From Vanilla planifolia (taxonomy: Eukaryota > Streptophyta > Magnoliopsida > Asparagales > Orchidaceae): DNA of 64,000 nt. Made by a program: the position numbers and the translations under genes. Positions 12,547 through 25,700 of this stretch are shown piece after piece (the stretch's first letter is position 1; the number at the start of each line of letters is the position of its first letter). Location of the stretch: the NCBI GenBank assembly GCA_023846275.1, contig CM043870.1:4711527-4775526 (forward strand). The letters are read 5' to 3'. Under the pieces are notes generated by a model. That model had not been told where the DNA came from. It ran no database searches and saw only the letters and a list, made by a program, of their open reading frames with translations.

Positions 12547-13002
12547 ATGGGAACGTACCAGGCGGAGGTGAAAGCAACGGCTGTCATGTCCGAGGTGGAA
12601 TTCGCGAAGTGCGAGTGTTGTGGACTGAGAGAAGAGTGCACGCCGGAGTACATCGATCGGGTGCGGGAGCGGCACCACGGTTTCTGGATCTGTGGCCTCT
12701 GTGCCGAGGCAGTGCAAGACGAGATCGGCCGCGCCGATCGCCTGATCTCAACCGAAGAGGCGATCGACCGCCACATGAGATTCTCGCGCAACTTCCGATC
12801 GGCCGCCGAGCGGCCCGATGACTCGGCAGAGCTGCTAATAACTGCCGTGCGCCAGCTGCTGCGGCGTGGGCTCTATTCACCGCGGTCCCTGCGTTCGAAA
12901 CCAGCGTCCCCTCGCCGGAGTCCAGACGATGTGGGAGGAAGCAGCGTCCGCAGGCTGTCTCTAACGAGGTCCGGAAGCTGCTTTCCGGCGATCGCAGGAT
13001 GA
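12547..13002 (+). CDS. DUF1677 family protein
   Basis: A single-exon 151-aa protein of the plant-specific DUF1677 family, whose molecular function is unknown. The diagnostic Cys-rich core lies at about residues 20-55: CECCGLREEC, then a Tyr-Ile, then WICGLCAEAV, giving a CxCC...C...CxxC pattern that could bind metal. A charged, helical middle follows (EEAIDRHMRF at about residues 75-85). The tail is Arg/Ser-rich and basic (residues 110-145), as in relatives. Start: the frame is open five codons upstream, but only from a TTG; ATG at 12547 is the first ATG in frame and gives the usual family length. The coding region is strongly GC-rich, unlike all flanking DNA. It is convergent with the lipase gene, with about 1 kb between the two stop codons. 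Promoter motifs and a uORF lie upstream. Confidence 0.9.
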   Translation: MGTYQAEVKATAVMSEVEFAKCECCGLREECTPEYIDRVRERHHGFWICGLCAEAVQDEIGRADRLISTEEAIDRHMRFSRNFRSAAERPDDSAELLITAVRQLLRRGLYSPRSLRSKPASPRRSPDDVGGSSVRRLSLTRSGSCFPAIAG

Positions 13003-14016
13003 GAAGAGAAACGAAGATGGGCGAATCTGATCCAAGAAGCAGATTCTCTCGCCTTTTGATCCGATGAAATCGTGAAAACAGAAGCGCACTGTTTTATGCT
13101 CTATTTTTCCCCATTTCTACTAAATTATTTTATCAATTGCTTCTTTGCAAAATGTAAAGTCTTCTCCAATTCAGTAATAATCAATGATGCAGCCGTTTAG
13201 CTTCATGATTTCTTGAGCCTTGGCGATTTAAAATATTTTAAATATTTACCATATTAATTAATAAAAATTATTAAAAATATAATTATTGAGTCATTTGTCC
13301 AAAAAACTTAGAATAAGGCCATATAATATGAATTTTGTAGCTTTCTATTATAGTTGGTGCACGTTGATGGCAATAATTGTTTTTGGTGGAGTCTCGCAAT
13401 GATTGGTGGTGATGAACTGTAAGTTTCCAGAGTCTCCTTATTTAAATATTTTCTAAGTCAATAAATCATTTAAGTAACTCCCAAAGATACACGCCATATG
13501 CGACATTGATTTGAGATATTTTTTGGTTGTTTCCAAACGCAAAGAGGAGATTGAAAGGCAGTCTACTAAACTAATAGCAGTTGATTATAGCAAGGTTTTA
13601 ACATATTCAACTAATATGAGACAAGTCTCATTTTTATATTCAATAAACTCGTTAATTCTAAATTATTTCCACAAAGTTTATCATATCATACATGAATGAT
13701 ACCAAAAGATATAAAATCACTTTCACATTTTTATCAGAGAGAATGAATGCCTCTGTTATCAATCCGAATTGCCAACTGTGGAATGAATGAAATACCAACC
13801 AGAAATTAAAAAAAAAAAAAAAAAAAAAAACCCATTACTATAATTTAGTTCCCCTGTTCCCTAAACTCTTAATTATTCATCTCCTTCAGTATTTTACAAG
13901 ACTAGAAGAGATGGCAACATGAGGAATAGCAAGCAGTAACGCTACAGAATCACAGGGGGAACTGATCCTTTATACAACTAAACCAAAAACAACTTTAATT
14001 GAAAGCAGAACTTTGC
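13003..14016. other. Convergent intergenic/3' UTR region
   Basis: Between the two convergent stop codons. It holds the 3' UTR of the DUF1677 gene (a candidate poly(A) region around 13150-13190 with 'aataat' words) and the 3' UTR of the lipase on the opposite strand. A run of 23 A residues occupies 13808-13830. A short plus-strand open frame at 13511-13699 is AT-rich and not gene-like. Confidence 0.55.
13808..13830. repeat. Poly(A) tract
   Basis: Twenty-three consecutive A residues on the plus strand, just beyond the expected lipase 3' end. It could be a simple repeat or the tail of an old retroposed insertion. No parent sequence was recognised upstream of it. Confidence 0.8.
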
Positions 14017-16712
14017 CTAAAATGTTGCATCTTTGTGATAACACTCTTCTATAGAAGAGTCCTTCTCAAGCTCACTAATTAGCTTCTCCATGTTCCTTCT
14101 ATAAACTGGCATATAATGATCGTTGATCATTGTTTTACAGAGCCTCAGTTTGCCATAGAGTGATCTGGGAGTCTGGAAAACCCCAATGTTCGGCTGCTTC
14201 TGCTCTGGAAGTTCCTTAATGGCATTGCTGCTTTCCCCATGAGATGGTTCATTAGGATGTAAAGCTACGATGTGGACTATTCTCCCTGGAGGGTAAAATC
14301 GATGAACCTCGGCCGTAACCATTCGAAGCAAGCTGTCCGATTCGCTTCCCTCGACCTCTAAAGCAGCAGAAGATGGCTCCTCCCTCGTCTCTTTACCGAC
14401 ATCGGTTTCCTCGTTCTCCCTTTGCCTGTTGAGCTCATTCTCCAGCTGCTGCCAAAGTTCAACCTCCGTCATGCTATCCTCTTCGCCCCTTTCAAGGCTC
14501 ATCAGGTCCTCATCATCGCTGTCTTCCTCGGCGACTTCCTCCAAATCGAGTGTCACGATCTCTGTTCTATTTTCTATCATATGTTCGGTCGATGTCACTA
14601 ATGTTTCTGTGGGCTCTTCTGTTGAGGTTGAGGTCCTGCCCACGGTTTGATCTGACTCCGAAGAAACAATCCTAGAGGAAGTTTGGCGACGGCGTGGACC
14701 CATACAAGACCATGATGATATCCGAAGCGATTGACTACTCCAAGCAGCATGAGCAACTCTCTGAGCCCTCTTCATCACAACCTACATCATGCATAAATTT
14801 GGGAAGATAAAGAGCTTTGGATAACAAATAAGAACCCAAGTAAACATCTCATATGGTTTTCAGTTACTTTCTAGAGATATATAGTATTTCAAATCAGTGT
14901 ATAATAAAACAATGAACAAAAACATGAAAACTTGAAACCAAAGAGAGCACAGATGAAACAAACCTGTGTTCCATTGGAGACTGGACGAAGAATCGAACCA
15001 GCATCTGCTATTTTTACCCTTGCACTAGCAATTGATGGTAATCTGGAGCCTAATGCAGAAGCAGATCGGTAAACTGTGCTTAAGATTTTTGTTTGTTCTA
15101 TTTGACTTCTTAGGTCATTTAACCATGCTGATGCGGTGACCTGTCAAGCACAGTTCATAGTAGATAATAACATTAGAAATGGGCTCTATAGTATTAACAA
15201 AAGATTCAAATAATGTAATTTTCTCATATGAAGAAAATATCAATCAATGAACTATTCCCATGCTTACTTTTTGACGCAATTAATTATTGACCTAATTGTT
15301 TTTTCATTGGTAAAACATCTAAGTGAATCTCAAAACAGTGAACTTGGGTGAGAAAATTGGAATATGAGCAAGTTCTTTATGTCAAAAAGAAGTGCAATAA
15401 ATTTACATGAGCATGTTTTTTGATTTTTTTTTTAAGAGAACACATGAGAAATTTTAACAACGTATTAGAATACGATGAATTTACAAGAGAACCTCAGAAC
15501 GCAAGTCATCTACTGAAGCTGCTGAGAAAGTAGGAACCAAGTCAGCTCCATTAATCACTGAAGTAATAAATTGTCTTCCTGATTCTGCTAATTCCCAGGT
15601 CATACATGCAGCTGCATGTCAAATAAATTTAATCAAGTTAATAATTGAAACAAATACATAGAGTAGATGACAATATTGTCACATAATGCAAATGCCTATT
15701 GAAGAGCAAACTAACTGTTGAAACACAAAAGTAGAAACTGGAGACTTGAAGAAAAAATCAAAATGGGCTTCTCAAGATTAGCATAAGCTTACTCCAAGAC
15801 TGACGTCCCGCATCACATATACTTCATCAAATCCAACTTTTCCCTCTCTTGAGATCTAATAATCCAATTCCCACAGCAATCATATCACTATTGCACACAC
15901 TCCACTTGTCAACCCATAAGGCGCACACCCCAAGTCAATGATGTCTATGTCTCACTCTTTGTCAATGCAATTCCACTCTCACTTGAGCAATGGAAGCCAT
16001 CACTTTCTTGAAGGAATGAACACTCGCCTGTTATGTACTTTCAGTCATCCACCTGGCCTTCTATTTCTCTTACTATAATGTCTTGCAACCCCAACAAAAC
16101 AAAAATCTTCAAAAGACCTTTTGCACTACGTCTGTGAGCTTATCATTGTTATGTTAACCTTCTAATTGCTAATTGTCATTATTCACAATAATATTCCTCA
16201 ACTTTTAATCTAATCATGAAGAACAATGTTTGAGATCATGTGAGTTTGTCAATGCTAAAACTTATGTATGAATCAGTATATGAACATAGGATTCATATAT
16301 AATCCATGATACTTTTTTTAGGATATAAGTTTCAACGTTAAAAGAGGTTGGAGGAAATGTTTCATTCCAATGCAATTATAGTAAAATACAATTCAAAGGA
16401 ACTTATTAATGAGTCAAATAGGCACATTTGCTTAGAATACTCAACCAAGAAAGTAGAGCAAAATGACAAACTTTAGAAAGCAACATATGGTTTTCGCACA
16501 AGTTGAAGAGAGTGAAGAACAAGCAAACTAAAAGGTTACACTTCCATCTTCTCTTTATATAAGAAGGCAAATGTAGGAAGCAGTTTGGCGTTACATTCAA
16601 AAACCCATAAAATTGTCGCGTTGGAGCTATTTGATTCAAGGAAGAGAAATGTGATAAAAAAAAAAAAATTTAAAAGAAAGAGTTCAATATGCAAGTCAGG
16701 GACACTTGGAAT

Positions 16713-16769
<57 letters not shown>

Positions 16770-19700
16770 TAGGTATTTCTATTTTATTAGCCTTCCTTTT
16801 CATATTCAAAGAATTCTTATTATTTTGAATTGCTTAAGAGTATGGCACAGAAAAAAATATCCATATTACACACTTCTAAGGTACAAAATTTTGGGAATTT
16901 GCCTACAATAATAGATGAGGTTTATTGAAAGATTGTTGCATTCAATCAATGACACATGGAATGTGAAAGTAGTTATCATTTATTTTTTTATTGATAGAGT
17001 GGTCCACAAAAGAGAATTGAAGAATGCATAGCTCTAAAAATCAACCAATGCTTCTAAAAAGGTGCTTGGGTATTTACAAAGCCCTTGTATGCACAAGACC
17101 CAAAGAGTCTATTATATGCCACATTGCCTCATATTTGAAAATGCACCAATGTTTCTAAAGGGCAATTGATGCTACATACCTCCCATGTGCACATGGTTTG
17201 GAGATGGATAGAACCATTTTATAAACGGTTATTTCCACACAAATCACAATCTCCAAGTCGTGCGACAATTTACACTAAATATTACACTAAACCTTAAGAT
17301 CCATTATCCACCCACAACAACAAAGAATATTGGGCAAATGTCAAACCATGGGGAAAAGAGAAAAATATCAACAATACTGAAACCACAAAAAATTGTACTT
17401 TACAAGGACATCTCTACCTATCAAATTGAAATATTTAAGTTTTATGCTAATGGTTAGTAGCAGAATTGCACCAACTCTTTGAATCTTTTTATACTCCAAT
17501 TTTCTTCTTCCATTATGCCACCAAATGAATTGCACAACAAAAAAGAAGTGCATGTGAAAAATAAGGCATTTTTACACGTGTAGATCATATTTCATTAATG
17601 GACTAAAATAATAAACAATTAATCTCTCACATAAGAACATAGATCTAATGGCCTCCTTGTCCCATGGGTTTCTTTTAATATTTCAAGGTCCCTAAAATAT
17701 AATTTTCAAATTTATTAAAGACTAATGCCATGTCAAGCCACTAATTTTAGATACCAAAAATAAAATAACCTCGATATCTCAACTAATCTCACATAACTCT
17801 CCAAAAGGAAACTCCCTTTAGATTTACCCATAAGTCTAAATCCATCATCCAAAAAAAGAATACTATAAGCACAAAAAATAAAATGTCAAAACTCAAATTT
17901 CCATATGTTGATTTGTCTTATTTAGATTGATTAGACTATCTTATTGAATAATTAAGCTGTTCTCAAACCATCTACATAAAAACTACTAATAATAACCTTT
18001 CCCCAGCTTAACAATTTGACATCATGTTGTAAGATCAAACAACTTGATTACAATTTCATATGACAAATAAAATAAATTGAATCACAATCATCTCACTATC
18101 AATACCATCTAATACGCAAATCAAATAATCTAATCTCTTATAACCCACATATTTGGGGAGTCTTCCCAATCAAATTTGATAATCTAATCAACTCTTTTTC
18201 AAAACATAACAATATTTATATAAGCAGTATAATTATGTAAGTGGAAAAAAGAAATTTCATACTTGTCCTTACATAATTTTTTCACATCTTTTGAACTCCT
18301 TGTATGGTTCATACATTGAATCCTTTTCATAAACTAATTAGATAAGTTATTCTGATAGAGTTATAAGAGAAAGTGGTGCAAATCATTAACAATAATGCAT
18401 CTGTTTGCAACACTAAAACCATACACAATTCATATCTTTTAGGTTCTTTGTGTGTTTCAAACATTGAATTTTGGCCTAAGAACATATAAGCCACAAACAA
18501 GGAGAAATTTAGATGGATAACTAAGGTTCTTCAAGACACTAATTTCATAAAAAATCATTCTATGAAGCTGATGTATTAAACATGTAAAGCCGAAGCTTGT
18601 CACTAACACAAAAAAAAAAGTTTGCTTCAATAAATATTGTGCATAGAAGAATAGCACAAATCAAACAAGAAACTTATAATTGTGATGAGTAAAAAGTAGA
18701 TTCATATCACTAAGACATTGAGAAGACATAGGTTATCAAGGAGATCTTCATTATTTTTTATTGGGATAGGGTTAAAGATTAATCACCTATGTTTATTAGT
18801 TTATGATACATGGATACTATGATAGAAAAGGTGAAAGCAAACATTGAGATGTTTAGAGTTGCAAACTCACTGCTCATGTTTGTATTTAGTTTATGATAAA
18901 TAGAATACTAAGATAAAAAAGACTAAAGCAATGATCTATAGCATAAGGGGGAGACCAAATAAGAAGAAGAAGAATTAACACTTTCAAAATTTTCAATGTC
19001 CTCTTACTCACTAAAATATATTTTTAAAACCTATTGAAGACCTATGCCATGCAGCCCCACTAATCTTAGATACAAAAAATAAAATAACATTTATAAATCT
19101 CAACCAATCTCACATATCTCTCTAAAGGATAACCCCCTTTAGATTTACCAAGTGTAAATCCATCCTTAAAAAAATATGATAAGCACAAAAAATAAAATCT
19201 CGAATCCCAAATTTCCATAAGTCGGATTGTCCTATTTAGAATGATTAGACTATCTAATCGTATAAATGGATAGTTAAATTAGACTATTCTCAGACCATTT
19301 ACATAAAAACCACTACAATAACCATTGCTTATCCTAGCAATTTGGCATCATGTTGCAAGATCAAATAGCCTAATCACAATCTGATGTAAGCATAATCTAA
19401 TATGGGAATCAAATGTTCTAATCTCTTATAACCCACATACACTCCTTAAGAAGTCTTTTGAATCAAATCTGGTCGCTTGATTAACTCTTTCAAAACATAA
19501 CAACATTTATATAAGCAATATATTATGTGGGTAAATCAAAGAAATGTCAAACTCATCCATACACAACTTTTTCACATCTTTTGGATTCCTTGTATGGTTC
19601 ATACAAAGAATCTTTTAGTTAAAATAATAAGAGAAGTTATCCTTATAGAGTTATAAGAGAAAGCAGTGCAAGTCACTAACAAAAATGCATCCATTTGCAA

Positions 19701-22700
19701 CATTGTGACCATACACAATTTGTATCTTTTGGGCTCTTTGTGTGCTTCATACACTGAATCTTGCTCTGGAATCATATAAGCCACGAACTATGAGAAATTT
19801 AGAAGGATAACAAGATACTAATTTCATAAAAAATCATTCTATAAAAGTTAATATATTAAACATGTAAAGCTGTAGCTTGTCTCAATCATAAAAATGGTTT
19901 ACTTCAATAACTATTATGCACAAAAGAACAGCACAAATCAAACAAGGAACTTAAAGTAATTGCGTTGAGCAAAAAGTAGATTCACAACACTAAGACATTG
20001 AGAAGCATAGGTTATCAAGGAGATCTTTATTATTTTTGTTGGGATAGGGTTAAAGTTGCAAACATTAATCACCTATGTTTATTTAGTTTATGCTACATGG
20101 AATACTATGATAGAAAAGGTGAAAGCAAACATTGAGATGTTCAGAGTTGCAAGCTTGCTGCTCATGTTTGTATTTAGTTTATAAAACTAGGATAATATTA
20201 TAGAAAAGACTAAAGCAATGATTTGTATTAATAAGAAAAAGACCAAGGAAGAATAAGAATTAGCACGTTTAAAATTTTCAAAGCATTCTTAGTGATTGAT
20301 GAAACTCGAACAACATGACTCTTTGTTGTCATCAACATAAGTTCAAATTCAAGGTAATATCCAAGTAAAAGATTGCTTCCCAAACGTTTAGTAGATTACT
20401 TTAAATGATATTTTATTTCATTAATCTTAGGTTCTATGACACAAAATAGGTCCAACATATTCCTATGAGGATTGAACTCATTAGGGAAGAGATTCAATGA
20501 AGAATAGTGCAAAGCTTGAAAGATTTATTTTCAAATAATGAAGAAAACAAAGGTTACTAAAATTTGTATTATCTATCACAATGTATAGAATATTTGGTAA
20601 TTCAAATTACATATCATAACAAGGCACCAAGGGCAATCTCTTTAAGTGGATGAAATATGAGCATCTATATTAAAACACAATTCAAATGCAACGTTATTAA
20701 GTTAATAATGCTTGTTTATTTTTGTGAAAGGAATTGAAGTACTAGCCGATTTATCATTTCAACAAGAATGAACAAAATTCAACCACATTAAGTTGCAACT
20801 TTCATGATTGTACATGTTTGAGTACAATAAAAGCAAAATTAGTCGTGTATTAAAATCTAGATATGACAGGAGACTTGGTATACAATTAGATATCTCTAAT
20901 TCATAGATTTAAGTTTTTAAGTTAAGAATAGACATTTAATGATACATCAAACCCAAGGTTAGGACCCAATTGATCTTCTTCTTCTCCTAAAAAACATATT
21001 AGAGTTACATTTATTTAGAATTAAATGGTTCAGTTGTTTTGCTTCCCATGATTTTTGCTTTCCTTCTATTATGATAAGATTAAATTCAAGGATTTTGGGT
21101 TGACTCTCACACTACATCAATAAGGTTACATATGCTTTTGATGTACAAGATACTTAATGCAATTGAAAAATACTTAAGTTGTTCAGGCATGGTTTACATA
21201 ATCAATGAATGGTTCTAATAAGAAAGAACCTCATTGCATAGCAATTACAATGTCTTCACAAAACCTTTGCTGCGAAAGGTGTGATGGACTGGGTTCTTTG
21301 ATGCCCTTAGTATAGAATTTAGACCTCAATTTGCTAGGTAAGAAGTTTGAGATTCAACAAGTGATGGGCAATGTGAATAGAACTCTCATTTGAAAAAGAG
21401 ATTATTGAGTACAACTTAGAATAAGATAAGTTGAATAAAAAATCAATATGGTATTAAAACTTTAATGCTACAATTACTTGATTCATAGAAATATGAAACC
21501 ACAAAGTTTGGCTGATTTATGGAGAAAACAAATCAACAATAATAATATAATTAATATATTATATATAACTTGGTTAATTGGCCACAAATAAAATTTTGAA
21601 AATGTTGGCCACATGGATGCAAATGACATTTTATCTAGTATTTATCTCTACGCATACCAATGAAGATGGCATGAGGGGTGGAACTAATGTAATTAACCCC
21701 ATATTAATCATTCGCTACAATGGCTTATATGTATGGTTTCAACAAAAGAAAAAGAAAACCGCTATAACTTTTTCTGTCTCTTTTGCATGTTTGATCTATT
21801 CACATTATTTATTTTTCTTGCTCATTGTACATTGATATTTTTGACACATTTACATAAATGCCATTGGTCCTAATAGTGCACAATAATATTCTCCTTTTAT
21901 CTAAGAAGAGTTCACAAAATATAAAAGAGAAGGATAAAATAGATAACAACAAGTAGATAATGGGAGAAGGATATCCATGGACGAAGAATCTCTCTTATTG
22001 AGAAGTGTCAACAAGATAAAGAAAGCAAAGATAGAGGAAAATATGAAATGGTATTCTTAAGATAAGACATTTGCAAAGACACCAGTTTTAGGAACCACAT
22101 CTAAGTAAGAGGGAATGGGCAAAAACATGTTCTATGAAGTAAATGAAGAAAGATCTTTTGTTTTAAAATTATGGACGGGAGACTTTGAGGAATATTGCTA
22201 AAAAGGCTATAGAACATGGAAAACAAGAAATATGTCTCATAATAAAGGTGATTAGAAATGAGGAAGCCAAAATAAAAAACTATGGATAAACTCTATCATC
22301 ATCGAACAATTTGAAAGCTATCATTTTATAAATAGGAGATCCATGATCTTTGGGAGATTGGTTTGAGAAATAGATTAGATATACATTGGGAATAACTATT
22401 ATGTTATAGGGTTTTATTAGGAAGATTTTGTAAGAGTAATAATTGGAGGATCTTAGATCACAATGGAGCACTGCTTGCATTTGCCAAGTTTGGAAGTCAA
22501 ACTTAGACCCACAGAATGCAATTGTCACAAAACTCACTATATAGGTGAAAATTCCTAATACTTCTATTCAGAATCATAACAATAAAATGTTGTGTGGAAA
22601 TAAAAGAGAACAAAAAAGTCATCCAAATGAACAGCACAACTGAATTGAAAAAAGAGATGTGCTAGAGTCTGTATTGAAGTTGACTTGAAGAAAACCTTAT

Positions 22701-25700
22701 TGTTCAAGTTAAGATTAGATGAAATATTAGATCAAATGAGTGTTGAATATTTGTACAATGTGTGCTTTTCTTGTAGCAGTGTATGCAGCAGACTTCAAAA
22801 GAGTGGGATTACAAGAAGTGCTAGCATGGAGGTGGAATTCAAATCATGGCCATTGTTTCAAAGACAAGGTTAGAGAAGAGGAACCAAAAGAATTGATAAG
22901 GGCAATGGAATTGATGTAGAGCCAATAAAAGAAATAAACCAAAGCATAAAAGGAAGCAAGTCTAACATGGAAAATAACTAAGGAAAAAATTTATGATATT
23001 AATAGAGGTCTAACAAGGCAAGGAACCAGAATTTGAATGAGGCAGCCTTTACAAATTTAATGCGAAGAGATTTTCAATTATTAAGAATAAAGGTTTAAAA
23101 GGAAATCAGGATGGCAGGTTGGAAAAACAAGCAGAGGAGAGAATTAAAACATAAGAAAATTCTAAAACTCAAAAAGGATGGACAAAATGTATTGAAGTGA
23201 GAAAATATTATCTCTTTCTATGCTATGAAGGACTGAAAAAATCAGAAAAGCACTAAAAAAGTCAATAACCTTTTTGGAAAGGAGATTTTCATTCTGGACT
23301 TCATACAAATTAGTATCAGGAGCAGGTCAAGATCTGTGCTGTGGCCTACATGGCCAGAATATACCATAGAAAGAAATTCAAAGATTGAATTGGATATCTG
23401 CAGATAATTCAAGCTGTGGGGGATGTGACCACTTTATCCTATGGAGATTAGAAATTCAAATGAACATGTCTCAATAAGAACCAAGGTAGAGAGCTGTTGT
23501 TAGCTTGGAGAATTCATGGACCTGAAAATACTCTATTGGAATACCCAAAGGTGCTCAAGCAAGCAAAAAAGTATCTTAGGAATCAATTTAGACCTATATA
23601 GCCTCTATTCTTTAACAGCAAATTAGTGGAGAAAGTGCAAAAGAAGTGATCTCCCAAGTAGAAAGGCATATGTTCGTTCAAGGTGGATGTTAAAAAGATA
23701 ATGAAAGAAATATGTGTAATTCAACAAAGTGAAGTATATAAATTAAAACTCATATTTGATCATCACCAATTTATCATCCTTGAAATTGTTGAGAACCATG
23801 AATGACTTCTCCTCCCACAGTATGGTGGCACAAACTCTGCCACTAATGAGGATTTTGTGGATTTGACTTGGGCATTGTGAAGGAATTTTGCAATGACTTT
23901 AAATGTTAAAATCGGAGAATTAAAAAAAAAAAGGGAAGAGCGACTTTTGACAGCAGGAGGAGCTAAATGCTCTTTTACATTAATCAATGATAGAGAAGAC
24001 ATGGCCTTTTTTGAGTTATCATGGAGAAAAGAAACAAGGGCACATAAGGGACTAGACAAACAACAAATGAACATCTTGCCGAATTGAGTAAGCTCACAAG
24101 AGGGGAGAATTGTGTGTTATAAAAATTCTTGATTTATTTTAACAAAAGTCCTAGTTAATTTTGAACTTTGTTGTGTGAGATACAAGCAAAAACAATTGCT
24201 CAAAAGACACAAGGAATTTTTAGGTGCTTTGTCCACAATGCACTTACTCCTAATTCAATGACTAGACTTGCATTAAACAAATCACCCTCTTTTGTCAAAT
24301 GATAATCTTAGGTAAACTTTTACAAAGAAGATCTACAAAGGAACCTACAGTTTGTTCAAAAGAGCCACAAAGTTGAGTCACAAAGCTAAGTCCACATGTT
24401 CCATGGTATAAAAGTTGAGCCACAAATCCTAGAGCAATGTCACCAACAACTTTGAACCTTCTTACATGTGGATTGCACTTTCTTTCCTCACTGTAAACCA
24501 ACACATCAAAACTCATATACTATATTAATCCATAAATACTTGATTTTATTATCATCAAACCACTTAAGGTATGGGATCAACACATCTACCTTCCCCAAAA
24601 CAATCATTAAAGTGTCTCATAGATTCAAATTAAATCATCATGCTCTTACAATTTTGGTGCAAGATGGCAATTTCAAGAGCAAAATTAAAATACCTTTTTG
24701 GTTTGAAATGATCAAAGGCACACAAGAACTTTAATGCATTATCTAATTTAGGTGAAATAATGTTGAATGTACTATCACTAATCAAGAGAAAAAGTTTGGA
24801 ACAAGGGAAGCATTGATATTGTTAAACAAAAGTAATCCATTAGACTGGAGAAAGTTAGAAAAGGGTCCAAAATCATGGAAAGAATACCTTCATTTACCAT
24901 ATATAGAAAAGTTACTTGTATAGGATTTGGAGATAATGTTCCTTCATTAAGAACATTTCATAGTTTCTAGATATCTAGAGAGGTTTTGAGGTGCATCTAT
25001 AGGAAGGATTAATGTTGAACAAACCATGGTATATTTTTCAAAAGGAATTGCGATGAGAAGAATAGAAGATATAAAGGGAATTATCGAATACCCCAATATC
25101 AAAACATGTCTAAAAAAACCAAGGAATTTAAGTTTTGGAAGAAGAATTACAAAGGATATGTATGCTTTTATTGTTAGTAGACTAAATACAAACTATCAAC
25201 ATGAAAATATTCAACTTTATCCTTAGTTAACAAAGATTGAGCTTGACAAAGTTGGTCCTTTTTAAGTCTCCTAATATGTGTAATGCAGTCTTCTAATTTA
25301 TATTTGAAGAAAAATGACTTGGATTGGAAAGGGAGTATAAGGATTTCATTGGAAGAGATAACTAAGACAAAGGATAAGTTAATGAACTAATGCAACATGT
25401 ATAAACCAAAGGAAGGAGACAAAAAAGGAGTCTTGTTGTGCTTAGAAAGGTGTTTCATATGAAACTCACCTAAGGAAGAGTTCTAATTCAAAAATATGGT
25501 TTAACATCTAGATGATATTAACCAAACTATAGAAAATAAACAATATGAGATAGAAAAGGAAACAAAAGTGATTCTAAAAAGATAATTGGACAGATAGTTT
25601 ATGGATTCTTAAAGACAACATGGAGTATCTCAAGATGGAGGAAGCCGACAATATGTTTTGCAATTTTGTTTTAAGAAAAGAATCACAAAATAAAGATTCG

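Noticed and set aside
12021..12880. Minus- and plus-strand open frames overlapping the DUF1677 gene (115, 98, 88 and 113 codons)
   Set aside because: GC-rich DNA opens shadow frames. Only the 12547-13002 frame shows family motifs.
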